A DNA stretch of 64,000 nt from Prostheceraeus crozeri (Eukaryota; Platyhelminthes; Polycladida; Euryleptidae), in contig CAJQUW010008611.1 in NCBI GenBank assembly GCA_907163375.1, positions 1-64,000 of the forward strand, written 5' to 3'. The notes under the pieces were generated by a model that had not been told where the DNA came from, did no database searches, and saw nothing but the letters and a program-made list of their open reading frames with translations. Shown here in pieces: positions 23,803-34,614 of this stretch. Positions within the stretch are counted from its first letter, which is position 1, and every line of letters begins with the position of its first letter. The position numbers and the translations under genes are program-made.

Positions 23803-26264
23803 TTAGTGGGGAAGACCGAGAAAAAATTTTTGATAGTCAGAATGCCTGACAACGGGCATAGGTCCCACACACAGGGATTTCAAATCATCGTACTTGCTAC
23901 ACTGTAATTCGCTCAATACCAATCACATACGAAGGATGCATACCAAAATATTTTTTGGTATATTTCTGTATGATCTTGGTATATATTTGTATGCTTTTCG
24001 CATGTTATTTCAAGTGTGGTATGCTTTACATACTAAAGCCATACCAGCACAATGTTAAAAGAAAGCATCAATCATGTCCAAAGTATGTTGATTTAAGGCT
24101 TTTTGTCAATAAAGATCACACTAATGCTACTACTCCTTTTTAAGTAGTGAGATAATGACATTTTATAGTCAAACTAACAATACTGAATTCGATTTTAATA
24201 CATGTAAGTCCGAGGCATTTCATAAATAATCAATAAGTATTTGACCATCAACAATTATGCATTATGTAATTTTGGAACTAAGCATATTATCAATCCAAAA
24301 TAAAGACACATTATAATTCATGAACGCAAAAATAGTTATGTTTGAGATATATAAGTCAACATGGTTGCTGAAAAGTTATCCTTTTATTGAAATGATGTTT
24401 ATCAATTTAGTTCAAGAAAATGACCTAATTATGAGTCTTGTGAATGCTATAAGACAAGTTGCAAAGATGACATGCGGCTTTAATTCCACAACAAATCTAA
24501 TCTAGTTAAATACCACAACTTCACAAAGAAATATTCACGGCTGGCATTACTGGAAAAAGTTATTTGTAAGTAGTATGTAGTATAACATATTTTTTGCCAT
24601 ATGACATAAAGCTATTCATACGAAAGACATATGAAACACATACCAATTTGCATCGGGTCTCGTATATAAAACATACCAAGAATTCGTATTTCAACGTAAA
24701 ACAGCCAATCACCGTTAGCATAGTTCGTATCGTTTACATACCAATCACATACGAAAGTAAATGGCCATTCGTATGAAAAACATACCAGATTTCTTTATAT
24801 ATACCAGAATCTCGTATCAAATGATGGTTTCAAATTGTATGTAAACTTGGTATGTGTTTGTATGTAATTTTCGTATCCAGCGATTTACAGTGTAGAGCTT
24901 ATTTTTAATAGACCGTTGTATGCAGACTGTGGGATGCTTGAGGGAGTAATTTGTCGTCTTCTTTCGCATAGAAGCATGCCGTCAAATTCTTCCAGATGGC
25001 TTTCTTTGAAGTTCATCTGTGTAAGGCTATCTTTGTCGAAATGCATCTGTGCCATCTTTGTCCAACTGATGGCATTGCCTTTGATAGAAGTTCTATTCCT
25101 AAGAAAGCCTATTTGTTGCGACCGCGTCTTCCAGTCCAAGATATCTGCCGTACAGACTTCGTGAACAGCGTACCTTTTGCCTGCTTTTCTGGCCTTACTG
25201 ATAATTACTCCAAGTTGTAATGGGACAAAAATGTCTGTGGTTCTCTTCAGTGCCCTTTCGATACAAGAGTGTACTGAGTCATTTTCATTGTGTCCGTGGT
25301 TTGGAACAAGAATTGTCAATCTTATTTCTTTGATGTTCTTTGATTCACAAAGGACATGATGGAACATTGCAGGTAATATAGAATTTTTGTTTTGACCGGC
25401 ACACCTATCACAGTAGATATCAAGAGTTTTCATTCCTTTATTATCTTGCTCAACTAGAAATTGATGTATACAAGAGGCAATTTCATTGGCGCCCCTTCCT
25501 GCAATTGCTTCATGCCACTCAAAACAGTCAACTGATGAGTCCTTCAAATTAAATAGTGTGAAGTTAAAGTTTGATAGGCGTCTTTTATAGAAAATTTCTG
25601 ATCTGCTACTCTTCGGCAGGTAGATAACTTGCTCAAGATCAAAGCATGCTGCCACATGAGTATCGACAGTGGACGCTTTTGACTTACTTTCAAGTCTGTC
25701 TCTTCTTGTTTCTTCCTTTTCTTTTATATGCGAATCATACGATCATACGATTTTCTCTTCATCGCTGCTTTGACGGAAAGTTTCACAGATTTTACACAAG
25801 TCTTTCGTCGGTTTGTGGAAACGTAAGTTTAGGCTTTTGAACACCGAGTAGGATTTTGAACACCGAGCGTACTTGCTGTACGAACAGTCAATTCTATCAT
25901 TAGATTTCATGTACATTTCGTACATAAAGGAAACTGATAAACACGGGGAGAGAAACATACTGGACGTATCCCGCCGGCAGTAATGCGATTCCACTTTTGG
26001 AAATAAATTTATATGATTTTCAATTGATTCAGTCAATTGCTTATCAGAACTTTGTCGCTCACCTTTTCGTCCACCTCTTAACTCAGGCTGTAAGACACCG
26101 TTATTGTCAGTTTTATCTAACATTGTCCTGACTTGTCTTTCCGTAATTCCGAGTGTGGAGAGGAACATAATTTTGCATACCTGCATTCTTTCCCCGTCGA
26201 TCGTCAAGAAATATGTAAAGGTTCTCGTTCTCCTACCTTTCACACTCGAAGGCATCTCCAGCAA
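23803..26264 (-). pseudogene. DUF7869-like transposon gene split by a MITE
   Basis: Minus strand. Codons 26264-25746 encode an N-terminal part (CKIMFLSTLGITERQV, HYCRRDTSS, CKICETF). A single in-frame TGA (25745-25743) follows, then the same frame is open 25742-24894, encoding FDLEQVIYLP, the motif IYCDRCAGQNKN, VPNHGHNENDSVHSCIER and further family-like sequence. The frame is then interrupted by the MITE at 23900-24892. Joining at the duplicated TA restores the frame for 31 more codons, ending RHSDYQKFFLGLPH and TAA at 23805-23803, which fits the family C-terminus. I recognise the family as widespread uncharacterised proteins of invertebrate transposons; the DUF7869 label is from memory. An ATG lies at 26254, but the N-terminus may be lost, since a tandem repeat begins at 26268. 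Biochemical role unknown; the D-C-G-QNKN and H-D-H-E pattern suggests a nuclease-like fold. Confidence 0.6.
23900..24892. mobile_element. MITE family A, copy 1 (TACACTGTAAA ends)
   Basis: A 993-bp element, left end CACTGTAATTCGCTCAATAC, right end CAGCGATTTACAGTG, flanked by TA (23898-23899, 24893-24894). Subterminal regions are packed with ATACCAA and CATACGA words in both orientations. It inserted into the DUF7869-like gene and supplies an early stop codon there. A second copy spans 58537-63015 with other insertions inside. No transposase is encoded; the short plus-strand ORFs here are not convincing. Confidence 0.9.
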
Positions 26265-26267
26265 GAT

Positions 26268-26491
26268 CCCGTTAGATCGCCCACCCGCGTAACGAGTTCG
26301 TAGCGAAGCTGGGTAGCGGGGAGACTTCGTGAAGCATGAAATGACTTGAGACGCATTCTGTGCTCACTAGGGCTACTTCCCGTTAGATCGCCCAACCGCG
26401 TAACGAGTTCGTAACGAAGCTGGGTAGCGGGAAAACTTCGTGAAGCATGAAATGACTTGAGACGCATTCTGTGATCACTAGGGCTACTTCC
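26268..26491. repeat. Two tandem 111-bp units
   Basis: Units begin CCCGTTAGATCGCCCA at 26268 and 26379 and are nearly identical, each containing GTAACGAGTTCGTA and ACTTGAGACGCATTCTGTG. The opening words CCCGTTAGATCG also occur at 41363 in the large inverted structure, hinting at a dispersed family. Locally more GC-rich than the surroundings. Confidence 0.85.
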
Positions 26492-27908
26492 TTCGAAAGC
26501 AGGTTGACACTGAAGTGGTTTTAGACCATCTTAAAACAAAAAAAAATTGGTTGGGCAGAGGTCGGAATTTTAATGGGATAACGGTGGCCGCCGGAAGATA
26601 TATGTATTGAGTTCGGGCAACCGGCTATTGCTGTACACACGAAGCATTCCCGTCCACGTAAAATTTTCTGCTAATATTTGAATACCAACAACTGAAAACT
26701 TTGAGAAAATATGCATTTCTCTCTACAATTTGTACATTTTGAGGAATATGCTGCAAGCGGTAATTTGATTAGCCGTGGCTTGTACCCATTGTCGCTGCTA
26801 AATGATTGAAATGCTGCAATTAAATCAAGAATTACTATTATAAAATCTATGACTGTTTTTCAGTCATTTCACATCATATCACAGATAAATGGCATCTCAC
26901 ATTGTGGTCTCATCACACTGGTGCGACAGACGCTTTGTAGAGCCGCAAAAGGATGCGGTTCATATGAATGGCTGGTATTAATTCTTGGCATAATTTGTAG
27001 CCGAACCTAAAATTTTCCGCAATTCTGAATCATTTCCAATTTAGGCAATATAACCGCTGACCGAAGTACTTCTTGGCTAGGACACTCAATCTTATCAAGG
27101 AGTTGCATTGGCTCGAGCTGGAATTGTATAATCATCTATGCGGAAGAGCGACCTTCCTCATTGTGGAAATCAATGCCTTCAACTACAAAATGATTTTTGT
27201 CGTGCTTGAGTAATTAAATTCCGAGATATTATGCCACTATAATTTATTCTTTAGTGCCGGCAAATGTTTCCTCGATCAATTCCAAGCTCTAAAGTCGTAT
27301 GAAAATTGTCAAAATAGATTTCTTTCGTGTAATACAATTAAATCAGCTGTGACAGTTCGAAATCAATTATTTTGGTCATTAAAAGAAAAACAGATAAATA
27401 ATATAATTGAGAAAAGAGGCAATTTTTGTCAAAAAATTGATGTCTTTTGATACAGCGCAAAACATCTAAATAATTGAAAACTTCGTAGATCTGTTTTGCT
27501 CTTATTCATCAAAAATTATTCAAAATTGTAATATAATTTGTTACACGACTTTTCACTACGGCATCTGCTTAAGTACGCTTGTTCGTTTCCTGGATTCTTC
27601 TAATTCTTTAGCCGCTAATGTTGAATTCACGTGGCGAGGTAGAATTTGATCATGAATATTGATGAACCTCTTCTCTATAGTCTTGCTCACAGAAAAGGTA
27701 CTTACTCTATGGTCTTGCTTTTCTCTCTAACCCTCAGTTCAACAAAGAAATACCCAAAGATATAATTACCCTTCTGCAAAAATATAATGTTCTAGTGATG
27801 TAGGTGAATATACTTGCATCGTTGCATCTCAACACTGCTGAAGCATTGCCTAAATGCTAATTCATTCATGAGTGGGCTATTGAGGAAAAGCCTACATGAT
27901 AAAACCAG
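26492..27908. other. No gene recognised
   Basis: Non-coding, AT-rich; no recognisable motifs. Confidence 0.5.
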
Positions 27909-27913
27909 AATAA

Positions 27914-28033
27914 GGGGCTGTTCATTAACTAAAATTCTGCTGACAGAAAATTAAACCGATTTTATATTCTGCCGGCAGAATATTAAATCGGTTTAATTTT
28001 CTGTCAGCAGAATTTTAGTTAATGAACAGCCCC
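27914..28033. mobile_element. 120-bp near-perfect palindrome with AATAA duplication
   Basis: GGGGCTGTTCATTAACTAAA starts the element and its inverted copy ends it; the two halves match almost completely, with essentially no loop. The same AATAA lies on both sides (27909-27913 and 28034-28038), a 5-bp target duplication. A minimal foldback MITE. Confidence 0.9.
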
Positions 28034-28038
28034 AATAA

Positions 28039-28732
28039 CTCTGGTTATTTAAAATAATTTTGTTTAAACATATTCGGTTCCTCGGACATACGAATTTAGG
28101 CAGGCAACCGTTTTGTCGAGAACAAGCATGCAGAGTTGGAAAGCAAGTATTATTCGACTGAGATTTATTGCTGTATTTTCATCAATTGTCCGCTGTCACT
28201 TACTCCTTGACAAATATGAATGAATGCAAGTCATAACTAGAAAGCAGATTTTTTTCAATTCGGTGAGATTGATACCTATATTGTCATCCACTATCTGCTG
28301 TCACTCCTTGATAAATGTGTGACATCTGTAAGTTACCTCTGTCAAGTGTACAAAGTAGCAAGCACTCAGTATGGTTTGTGCTTGAGGTATAGGCTATAGC
28401 ATGTAATTAAGTGAGGTTTGTCTGTGCAAATTGTTGATAGCCGGTTCTAGATGAATAAATGTTCTCTATTTCGTTCTAAACTTCCCACTTATTGCGTGGA
28501 ACTAGTTAATGAGACTAATAGGAACCGCCTGAAAATGGTTGTCTTCCAAGAGAATATTTTCATCAGGAGAATGAGTGTTTCTCCTGTTCTTATTTTTTCC
28601 AGTTCATCAGTCTAGTCCAAACTCGCTCTACAATTTTATTTACTACAATTTATTGTGTGATCCTTCAGTGATGATACTTGCATATTTTCACACCAGGTGA
28701 ATATTCATAATTGCTGAGTTTTCATGCTCCTC
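28039..28732. other. No gene recognised
   Basis: Non-coding sequence between two MITEs. Confidence 0.5.
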
Positions 28733-28734
28733 TA

Positions 28735-28953
28735 CACTGTAAACTGTCACCTCCTAAAATCGAAGAAATCTGCATCCTAAAGCGCGACACACTAGAATTT
28801 TAGGAGGTTGCGTGAAATAGAATGCTGACATACTAAAGAGAACAATAACACTAGTGCGCTAGCCTCCTAAAACGCTTTGCTTTAGGATTTTTTTATTAGT
28901 TACGAATAGTGTCTCGCTTCAGTGTGTGATTTAGGAGGTGCTGGTTTAGAGTG
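28735..28953. mobile_element. MITE family B (TACACTGTAAAC ends)
   Basis: 219 bp, left end CACTGTAAACTGTCACCTCC, right end inverted (CACTCTAAACCAGCACCTCC when reversed), flanked by TA at 28733-28734 and 28954-28955. The word CCTCCTAAA recurs near both ends. Same terminus as family A but a different interior. Confidence 0.85.
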
Positions 28954-28955
28954 TA

Positions 28956-30538
28956 CTTGAGTGGATAATATAGGCCTTACTAGCTGTAGCTCTGCATAAC
29001 ACTTGACTATTTGATTGTGATCACACTTTGAACTGTCACGATGACATTCAGAATAGTTGCAAGTGTGATTGAGTAGGCCAACAGTATTAGTAGTCCCATC
29101 ATGTAATATCGTCTTTGTAAATAAAAATTGTAAGTGGGCACATAAGTAACTTGCGGTACCCAAGCCTAATGCAAATTAGCATAGAATCTGCAACTATTAA
29201 GGCCTATCTTTTATTTAGCCTAATCGAAGTCTAGGTTTATCACTCGTTACTCATCTGGCATGTACATGATTGCAATTTTCATTTTATAAAATAATAGCGT
29301 GCAACCGAGATAGTAAAAAGGATGGAACTTAAAAGCCGGTTATCGAGAATTTCTCGGAATCTGACTGATGTGGAAATTCCAAACAAAAAAATTACATGCG
29401 ATCCGCACGCAACGTTGCGTGGAAATAAGTTGTAGGCGCGTTCGTTCCGACGCCAAATTGGTTGGAAAGACCTTAACTAAATACTGATAATTAATATATA
29501 TGGTAAATTATGCATATTTTCATGTTTTTGTGATTGCCTATTCATTGACTAATGGGACTTAAGACTTTTATATTAAATTCATCTACAGTGTAGTATAAAT
29601 TGAGTGTTTTGTTAAAGAAAACGATCGTTATTCCAACGTAGCGTGCAAATTCACTCATTATGGGTAGTTGGCTATTCACACTTCATTTAGCGTCGGAATA
29701 TATATGGCCGAATCCGATAGTAGAAGTTCACCATAAAACCATCTGTTTCTTCGAAATATCTGAAAATGAAAAATCGCTGACATAAGTCATCCGTGTAAGG
29801 GTGTTTCCTTAATTTCATAGCAAATTTGGAAGTCCATCGCTGCAAGATTCGACAGGTTGAAATTTCTCACGTTTTGAATTTTAGGATCATGGCTCACAAA
29901 AATTTGAATAATAAATAAGAACTGACTGGACAGTGATATTTTCGTTTGACTTAGCTGTGCATGCAATTTCAGTAAATTTGGTATAATAGATCACAATTTT
30001 CATTGATACTTTGTTCTGAACAAAATACTTTGTTCTGGTTGCTTAATGTTTAAAAGGTGTTTTCTGTCAATGGCCATCTTTTGCAGCACATTAATAATCT
30101 AGTAGCTTAACTTTCTCAGTGTCTAGCGATGTAGGTTTAGTTGGCTAAGAAATTCATAAAATGAAAGAATGCTGTAGGCCTGCGTAAGTTCTGTGTTATT
30201 GGCTTACATTTTCAATTTAGAGATTCCTAGACACTTAAAGGATTCCATCAAATCACATCATTTAGTACCATCAGGATTATTTCGCTGTCGCCTTTTATTA
30301 ATTCTTTGGACCACTGCTAGCTGAGCTTGAAGACTCTGGCCTATCTTCTAGTAAATATTCTATACCTAGGTTCAGGATTCACCAAAAACTAATTGAAATA
30401 GTTGGATGACAGCAATCAATTAACTGTAATCATCTTATGTCAGCTATCAATTACTTGGATTTTTTTTAATCACAATTTGATTAGATTAATTCTTGATTTT
30501 AATTTTCGACTTAAATAAAAACTTGTGCTACACCTATT
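28956..30538. other. No gene recognised
   Basis: AT-rich; no coding region or repeat structure recognised. Confidence 0.5.
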
Positions 30539-30682
30539 TAGGCTGCATACAGAGGCAGATTGTGCAAGTCGTAAACTGGCTTATTGCTAATTTAGGCTGC
30601 ATACAGAGGCCGATTGTGCAAGTCGTAAACTGGCTTATTGCTAATTTAGGCTGCATACAGAGGCAGATTGTGCAAGTCGTAA
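30539..30682. repeat. 54-bp tandem repeat, about 2.7 copies, at LINE target
   Basis: GGCTGCATACAGAGGC starts at 30541, 30595 and 30649. The third unit is cut after GTGCAAGTCGTAA where the LINE tail begins; the sequence resumes at 36684 with the same words and then diverges. The ORF at 30493-30882 only reads through this repeat. Confidence 0.9.
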
Positions 30683-31210
30683 TAATAATAATAAATCTTT
30701 ATTTCAAATACAAAGAGCGGTATTTGACAGAGGCACTCGACAAATGGCGAATTCATGAAAAATTAGAAAATCTCACAAATGATTGGCTGTACATTTTCGA
30801 TTTTCGACGTAGAGGAAGAAGGGTTCTGGATTGTCTTGTATTGAGCGATGGACGGATTTCAAAAAATTCACTGAGAGGATGAGCAACAACGTTCTTAGAT
30901 ATTTTCTTGATCAATTTAACACATACCTTGTCAAGTCTATTCTTTAGAGGTTCAACATTATCAACATTTGCCCATTTAGCGGCAAGGCGATCAATTCTTT
31001 CAAATTTGGAGAAATACTTAACAGAAATGTCACACATAAAAGGCCAACAAAAATTTAGATGACATAAAACAAAACCGTTGTAGGCTTGCCAGATAACATT
31101 ATTGGCATTACAGTTAGCCTTAAGACGCTTGACGTATGACAGACTCCTACACATTTTTTTATAAAGATGGCAAAACTGGACATTCCATTTAAAACCCTAA
31201 AGTTCATAGT

Positions 31211-34200
31211 GTTGCATTTTCGCAACATAGCATTCAGGTACTAGATTTACACATATATCCTCCGAATTTACATTTCTAACACCTGCGATCTTCTGAATTG
31301 TGATGATTCAAATAATTTGGGCCTCTTTACAGGTCCGTCGTTTGCTTTGATTTCCCACAATGCTTGTAAATGTGAAATTTCAATTAAATTTTTTTTCTAG
31401 TTTTTATTCATTTCATATTTTTTCATGCAGATACCTACAGCAAGCATGTCGGAAGCTGAAAATTACAGGTTATCTTATCAAAATATCTACAAACAAAGTC
31501 CACACGGCGCTGAATAATGAAACTTTAGTTGTACTTGATTATGATCAAATTTAGGTTTGTTGCACTTTCGCAACATTATGCAAAATCGCACTATGTTGCA
31601 TTTTCGCAACAAACCGTAATTTGAATTTTTGTGCCTCATTAAAGCTTTCACATTGAAAGTAGGTTACAGTCTAATGACTCATTTATCGCTTGTCTAGGTC
31701 TAGTGCATTGGACGAGATATTTTCAACATCGTTATAAGCAGCTATCTATGCGTAAACTCCTCGTTTACCATTTTTTAATTACGTGACATGCGTCGGCAAA
31801 ATACGCAAACAAATAAGAACTATATTATTAGGTGCATTGACTTCTTCCTACCAAAGAACTTAGCAATGCCGCTGGAGATCGGTGATTCGTGTGTAGTGTA
31901 TTGGGGTGGTGCTTGGTGGCCAGCAAATATACTGAAAGTGAATCTACGATCTTATCACGTTACATTCCAAGGATTCGGAGCAGAATGGAACAAAACTTAT
32001 CCTCGTCATCATGTCAGAAGAAAAGCCGCCGAGTCGGTTTCTATTCAGGAGATCGCAACAATGTCAACGACAGGAGATTTACCTGAAATTTCGGAAGCAG
32101 AAACTGATTTTGTTATTCAAGCTACGACTGAAAGTAGGCCTAATAATTGTGACAACAGCTTAGAAGAATACGATGTTGTTTCCAATGCAGATCAACCATC
32201 GTCATCGACTCAAATCAATGTCGCACTCATCAGTGATTCTGAAAACACAGGTGATACTTCTTCTGCACCACCAAACTCAGGTGATACCCCAACCACAACG
32301 TACTTATTTTCACCTCGTAAGTCTCAACGCCAACAAAACATAAGATTCTACGGCGACGTGAGTGACGTATTTTCAAATAGTGATTACTCGGATAGTGATG
32401 ATAACGACAATGATGAAATCGATGAAAGTATGGACGAGCAGGACGGAAGTAGTGATATTGAGGTAGAACAGAATATAGATGGTCAACGCAGATGGTCCAC
32501 GAGAACACCACTATTTAGTGATACCGAATGGAAAATGGTGAGAGAGACTGCAAATCAAATTCGATCACATTTGCAGTATATTACTGACTACCTAACAGAT
32601 GAGTTTCTGGAGACTGTTATAGGATTTACAAATCTCAAGGCTCGGCAAATCAATCCAAATTCAAATTTTTTATTGGTGAGAATGATTTGATATTGTTTAT
32701 AGCTGTGACCTACTACATGTCTTTGTTTGGGGTTACGAACGTTAGACGCTGCTGGAAAAATAATTCCAGGCTGAGTCAGGTAGCTGATAATATAACTGTA
32801 AATCGCTATGAAGAACTAAAACGATACATAAGCTTTGCTGACAGCACTCAGGAACACAATTCAAAAATATTCAAGTTTGAATATCTTGTTAACCATTTCC
32901 GCGAGGTAGCCATCAAAAGACCCAGAGGAGAGTGTTTTTCTGTTGATGAACAAATAATTCCATCAAAAACTAAGAAAAGTAGCCTTCGTCAGTGCAATCC
33001 GCAAAAACCCAAAAAATGGGGCTATAAAATGTTCATGATGTGTGGTGAAGGAGGTATTGTTTCAAATCTAGAATTTTACGCTGGGAAGCGGGAGGAAATT
33101 CGGTCGTTACCACATACATGTATGCAGAATTTATTGAAATCCAGTCAGGTCGTTGCACGCTTGTGCGAGGTACTAGAGGATCACAAGAATTATAAAGTAT
33201 TTTTTGACAACTGGTTTTCCTCTATCGATTTGCTTGTGTTTCTTGCCAAACGAGGGATATTGTCACTTAGCACACTTCAGATTCGTAGAGAGAAGGGTCT
33301 TCTGTTTCCTGATGATAGGTGGATGAAACTGCAAGGTGGACGCGGCATGTCGGTCTCTAAATGTACTGTTGTTGATGGAATAGAAGTGACAGCAGTCAAA
33401 TGGTTAGATAATCGAAGTGTCACTTTGGCTTCTACGTTTGTCGGGTCAGAGCCCAAATCAGATGTGGAACGCTTTGATCGTCTAAGCATAAAAAAGATTC
33501 AGGTAGAGGCCCCTTGTTGTGTTCAGACATACAACAAGCACATGGGGTTTGTTGATTCAATTAACAGTTACTTAGCCAGATTTCGGATAAAAGCAAATTG
33601 CGGAAAGCGACATTATCTAAAGATTTTTTTTCATTTTTTAGACCTCTTTGTAGTGAATAGTTGGCTGCTATATAGAAGAGATTGCCAAGACATCTCAATG
33701 CCGAAAAAGCAGTGGCTGACCTTATGGGATTTTAAGGCGGCCATCGCTCAAGAACTCGTACAGAAATCCAAATCAAGTCGATCTCCTCTGATACCACAAA
33801 AGTGACGTTCATCCCTCCAAAATCTAATACAACAAAAACGTCACAAAGGCCCCATATGCAAAATGCCAGGTGTTGAATTACGTCTTGATGGTCGAGATCA
33901 TTTGCCTTTTGTGCAGGATAGCAGGGGTCGTTGTAAGATGCCCGGATGTTCAGGAATCGTGAACACCATGTGCCGGAAATGTGAAGTGAATTTGTGCATC
34001 GGAAAAAACAGAAACTGTTTCGTTGAATTCCACACGAAATAACCCGCTATGAGATATGTTATTCAATTTTGTAATCATGCTTGAAATTATGAGTTCTTGT
34101 AATTTTTGCTAAGCAAAATGTTTTGTAACTTCTGGCTTTGTGTTTTGCAAAATTTCATTTTGGGTAAAAAGAGTTGGCATATAAACCAATGAAAGTGTAC

Positions 34201-34614
34201 ACCACGATTATGATAAATAATCATACATTATCTCTATTTATCGTTCAAATATACTTGCAGATAGGCTAGGTTGTATTTCAAGTTCAGATTTGAAATTTAA
34301 GAGAATCACAAATATTTCATTATATATTCTATACATGTATATATTTACATATAATTGTAAATATATCAGACCTCAAATTTTCATCGCAACATCTTCACAG
34401 CTGTAAAACTAGGTTTGTTGCAAAAACGCAACATACCGTAAATTTGAAAATTCAAATCCGAATTAAGACAATCTACCTTTCATATTGAATTTATAAGAAA
34501 ACCCTTTCATCAAACATTAAAAATATAACATTACTTCATCCAAAAAATGTATATTTAACTTTGTTGCGAAAATGCAACAGAGTGCGGTTTTGCATAGTGT
34601 TGCGATAATGCAAC
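31211..34614. repeat. Six GTTGC-N6-GCAAC hairpin motifs
   Basis: 16-bp palindromic words at 31211-31226, 31559-31574, 31595-31610 on the left and 34417-34432, 34563-34578, 34599-34614 on the right. Two pairs (31559/31595 and 34563/34599) are 36 bp apart and are inverted counterparts of each other at the two ends. Likely transposase-binding subterminal repeats; function inferred. Confidence 0.75.
31788..34042 (+). pseudogene. piggyBac transposase with Tudor-like N-terminus, two lesions
   Basis: The first frame (31788-32690; a better start may be the ATG at 31866) opens with a compact domain, VVYWGGAWWPANILKV and ending GFGAEWNKTY, like a Tudor, chromo-barrel or PWWP fold. An acidic Ser/Asp-rich linker follows, then the start of the DDE_Tnp_1_7 domain. 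A one-base shift at the T6 run 32666-32671 moves the frame; from 32687 it is open to a TGA at 33803-33805 and, beyond it in the same frame, to TAA at 34040-34042. The catalytic Asp residues are at 32945-32947 (SVDEQ), 33206-33208 (FFDNWF) and 33554-33556 (GFVDS). The C-terminus has a Cys-rich finger (33857-34035, motif CRKCEVNLCIG). PiggyBac transposases cut and paste at TTAA. All domains are present, so two small changes separate it from an open gene; the T-run shift could be an assembly error. Confidence 0.85.

Noticed and set aside
24916..25840. Plus-strand ORFs of 60-82 codons
   Set aside because: They are the antisense of the DUF7869-like gene, which has family motifs on the minus strand.
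30493..30882. 129-codon plus-strand ORF with internal repeats
   Set aside because: It translates the 54-bp tandem repeat (54 is a multiple of three) and then the antisense of the LINE 3' end.
32640..32720. A 27-nt GTGAGA...TATAG stretch as an intron in piggyBac 1
   Set aside because: It is too short to be a spliceosomal intron and splicing it does not give an open frame; a one-base change in the T6 run explains the data.
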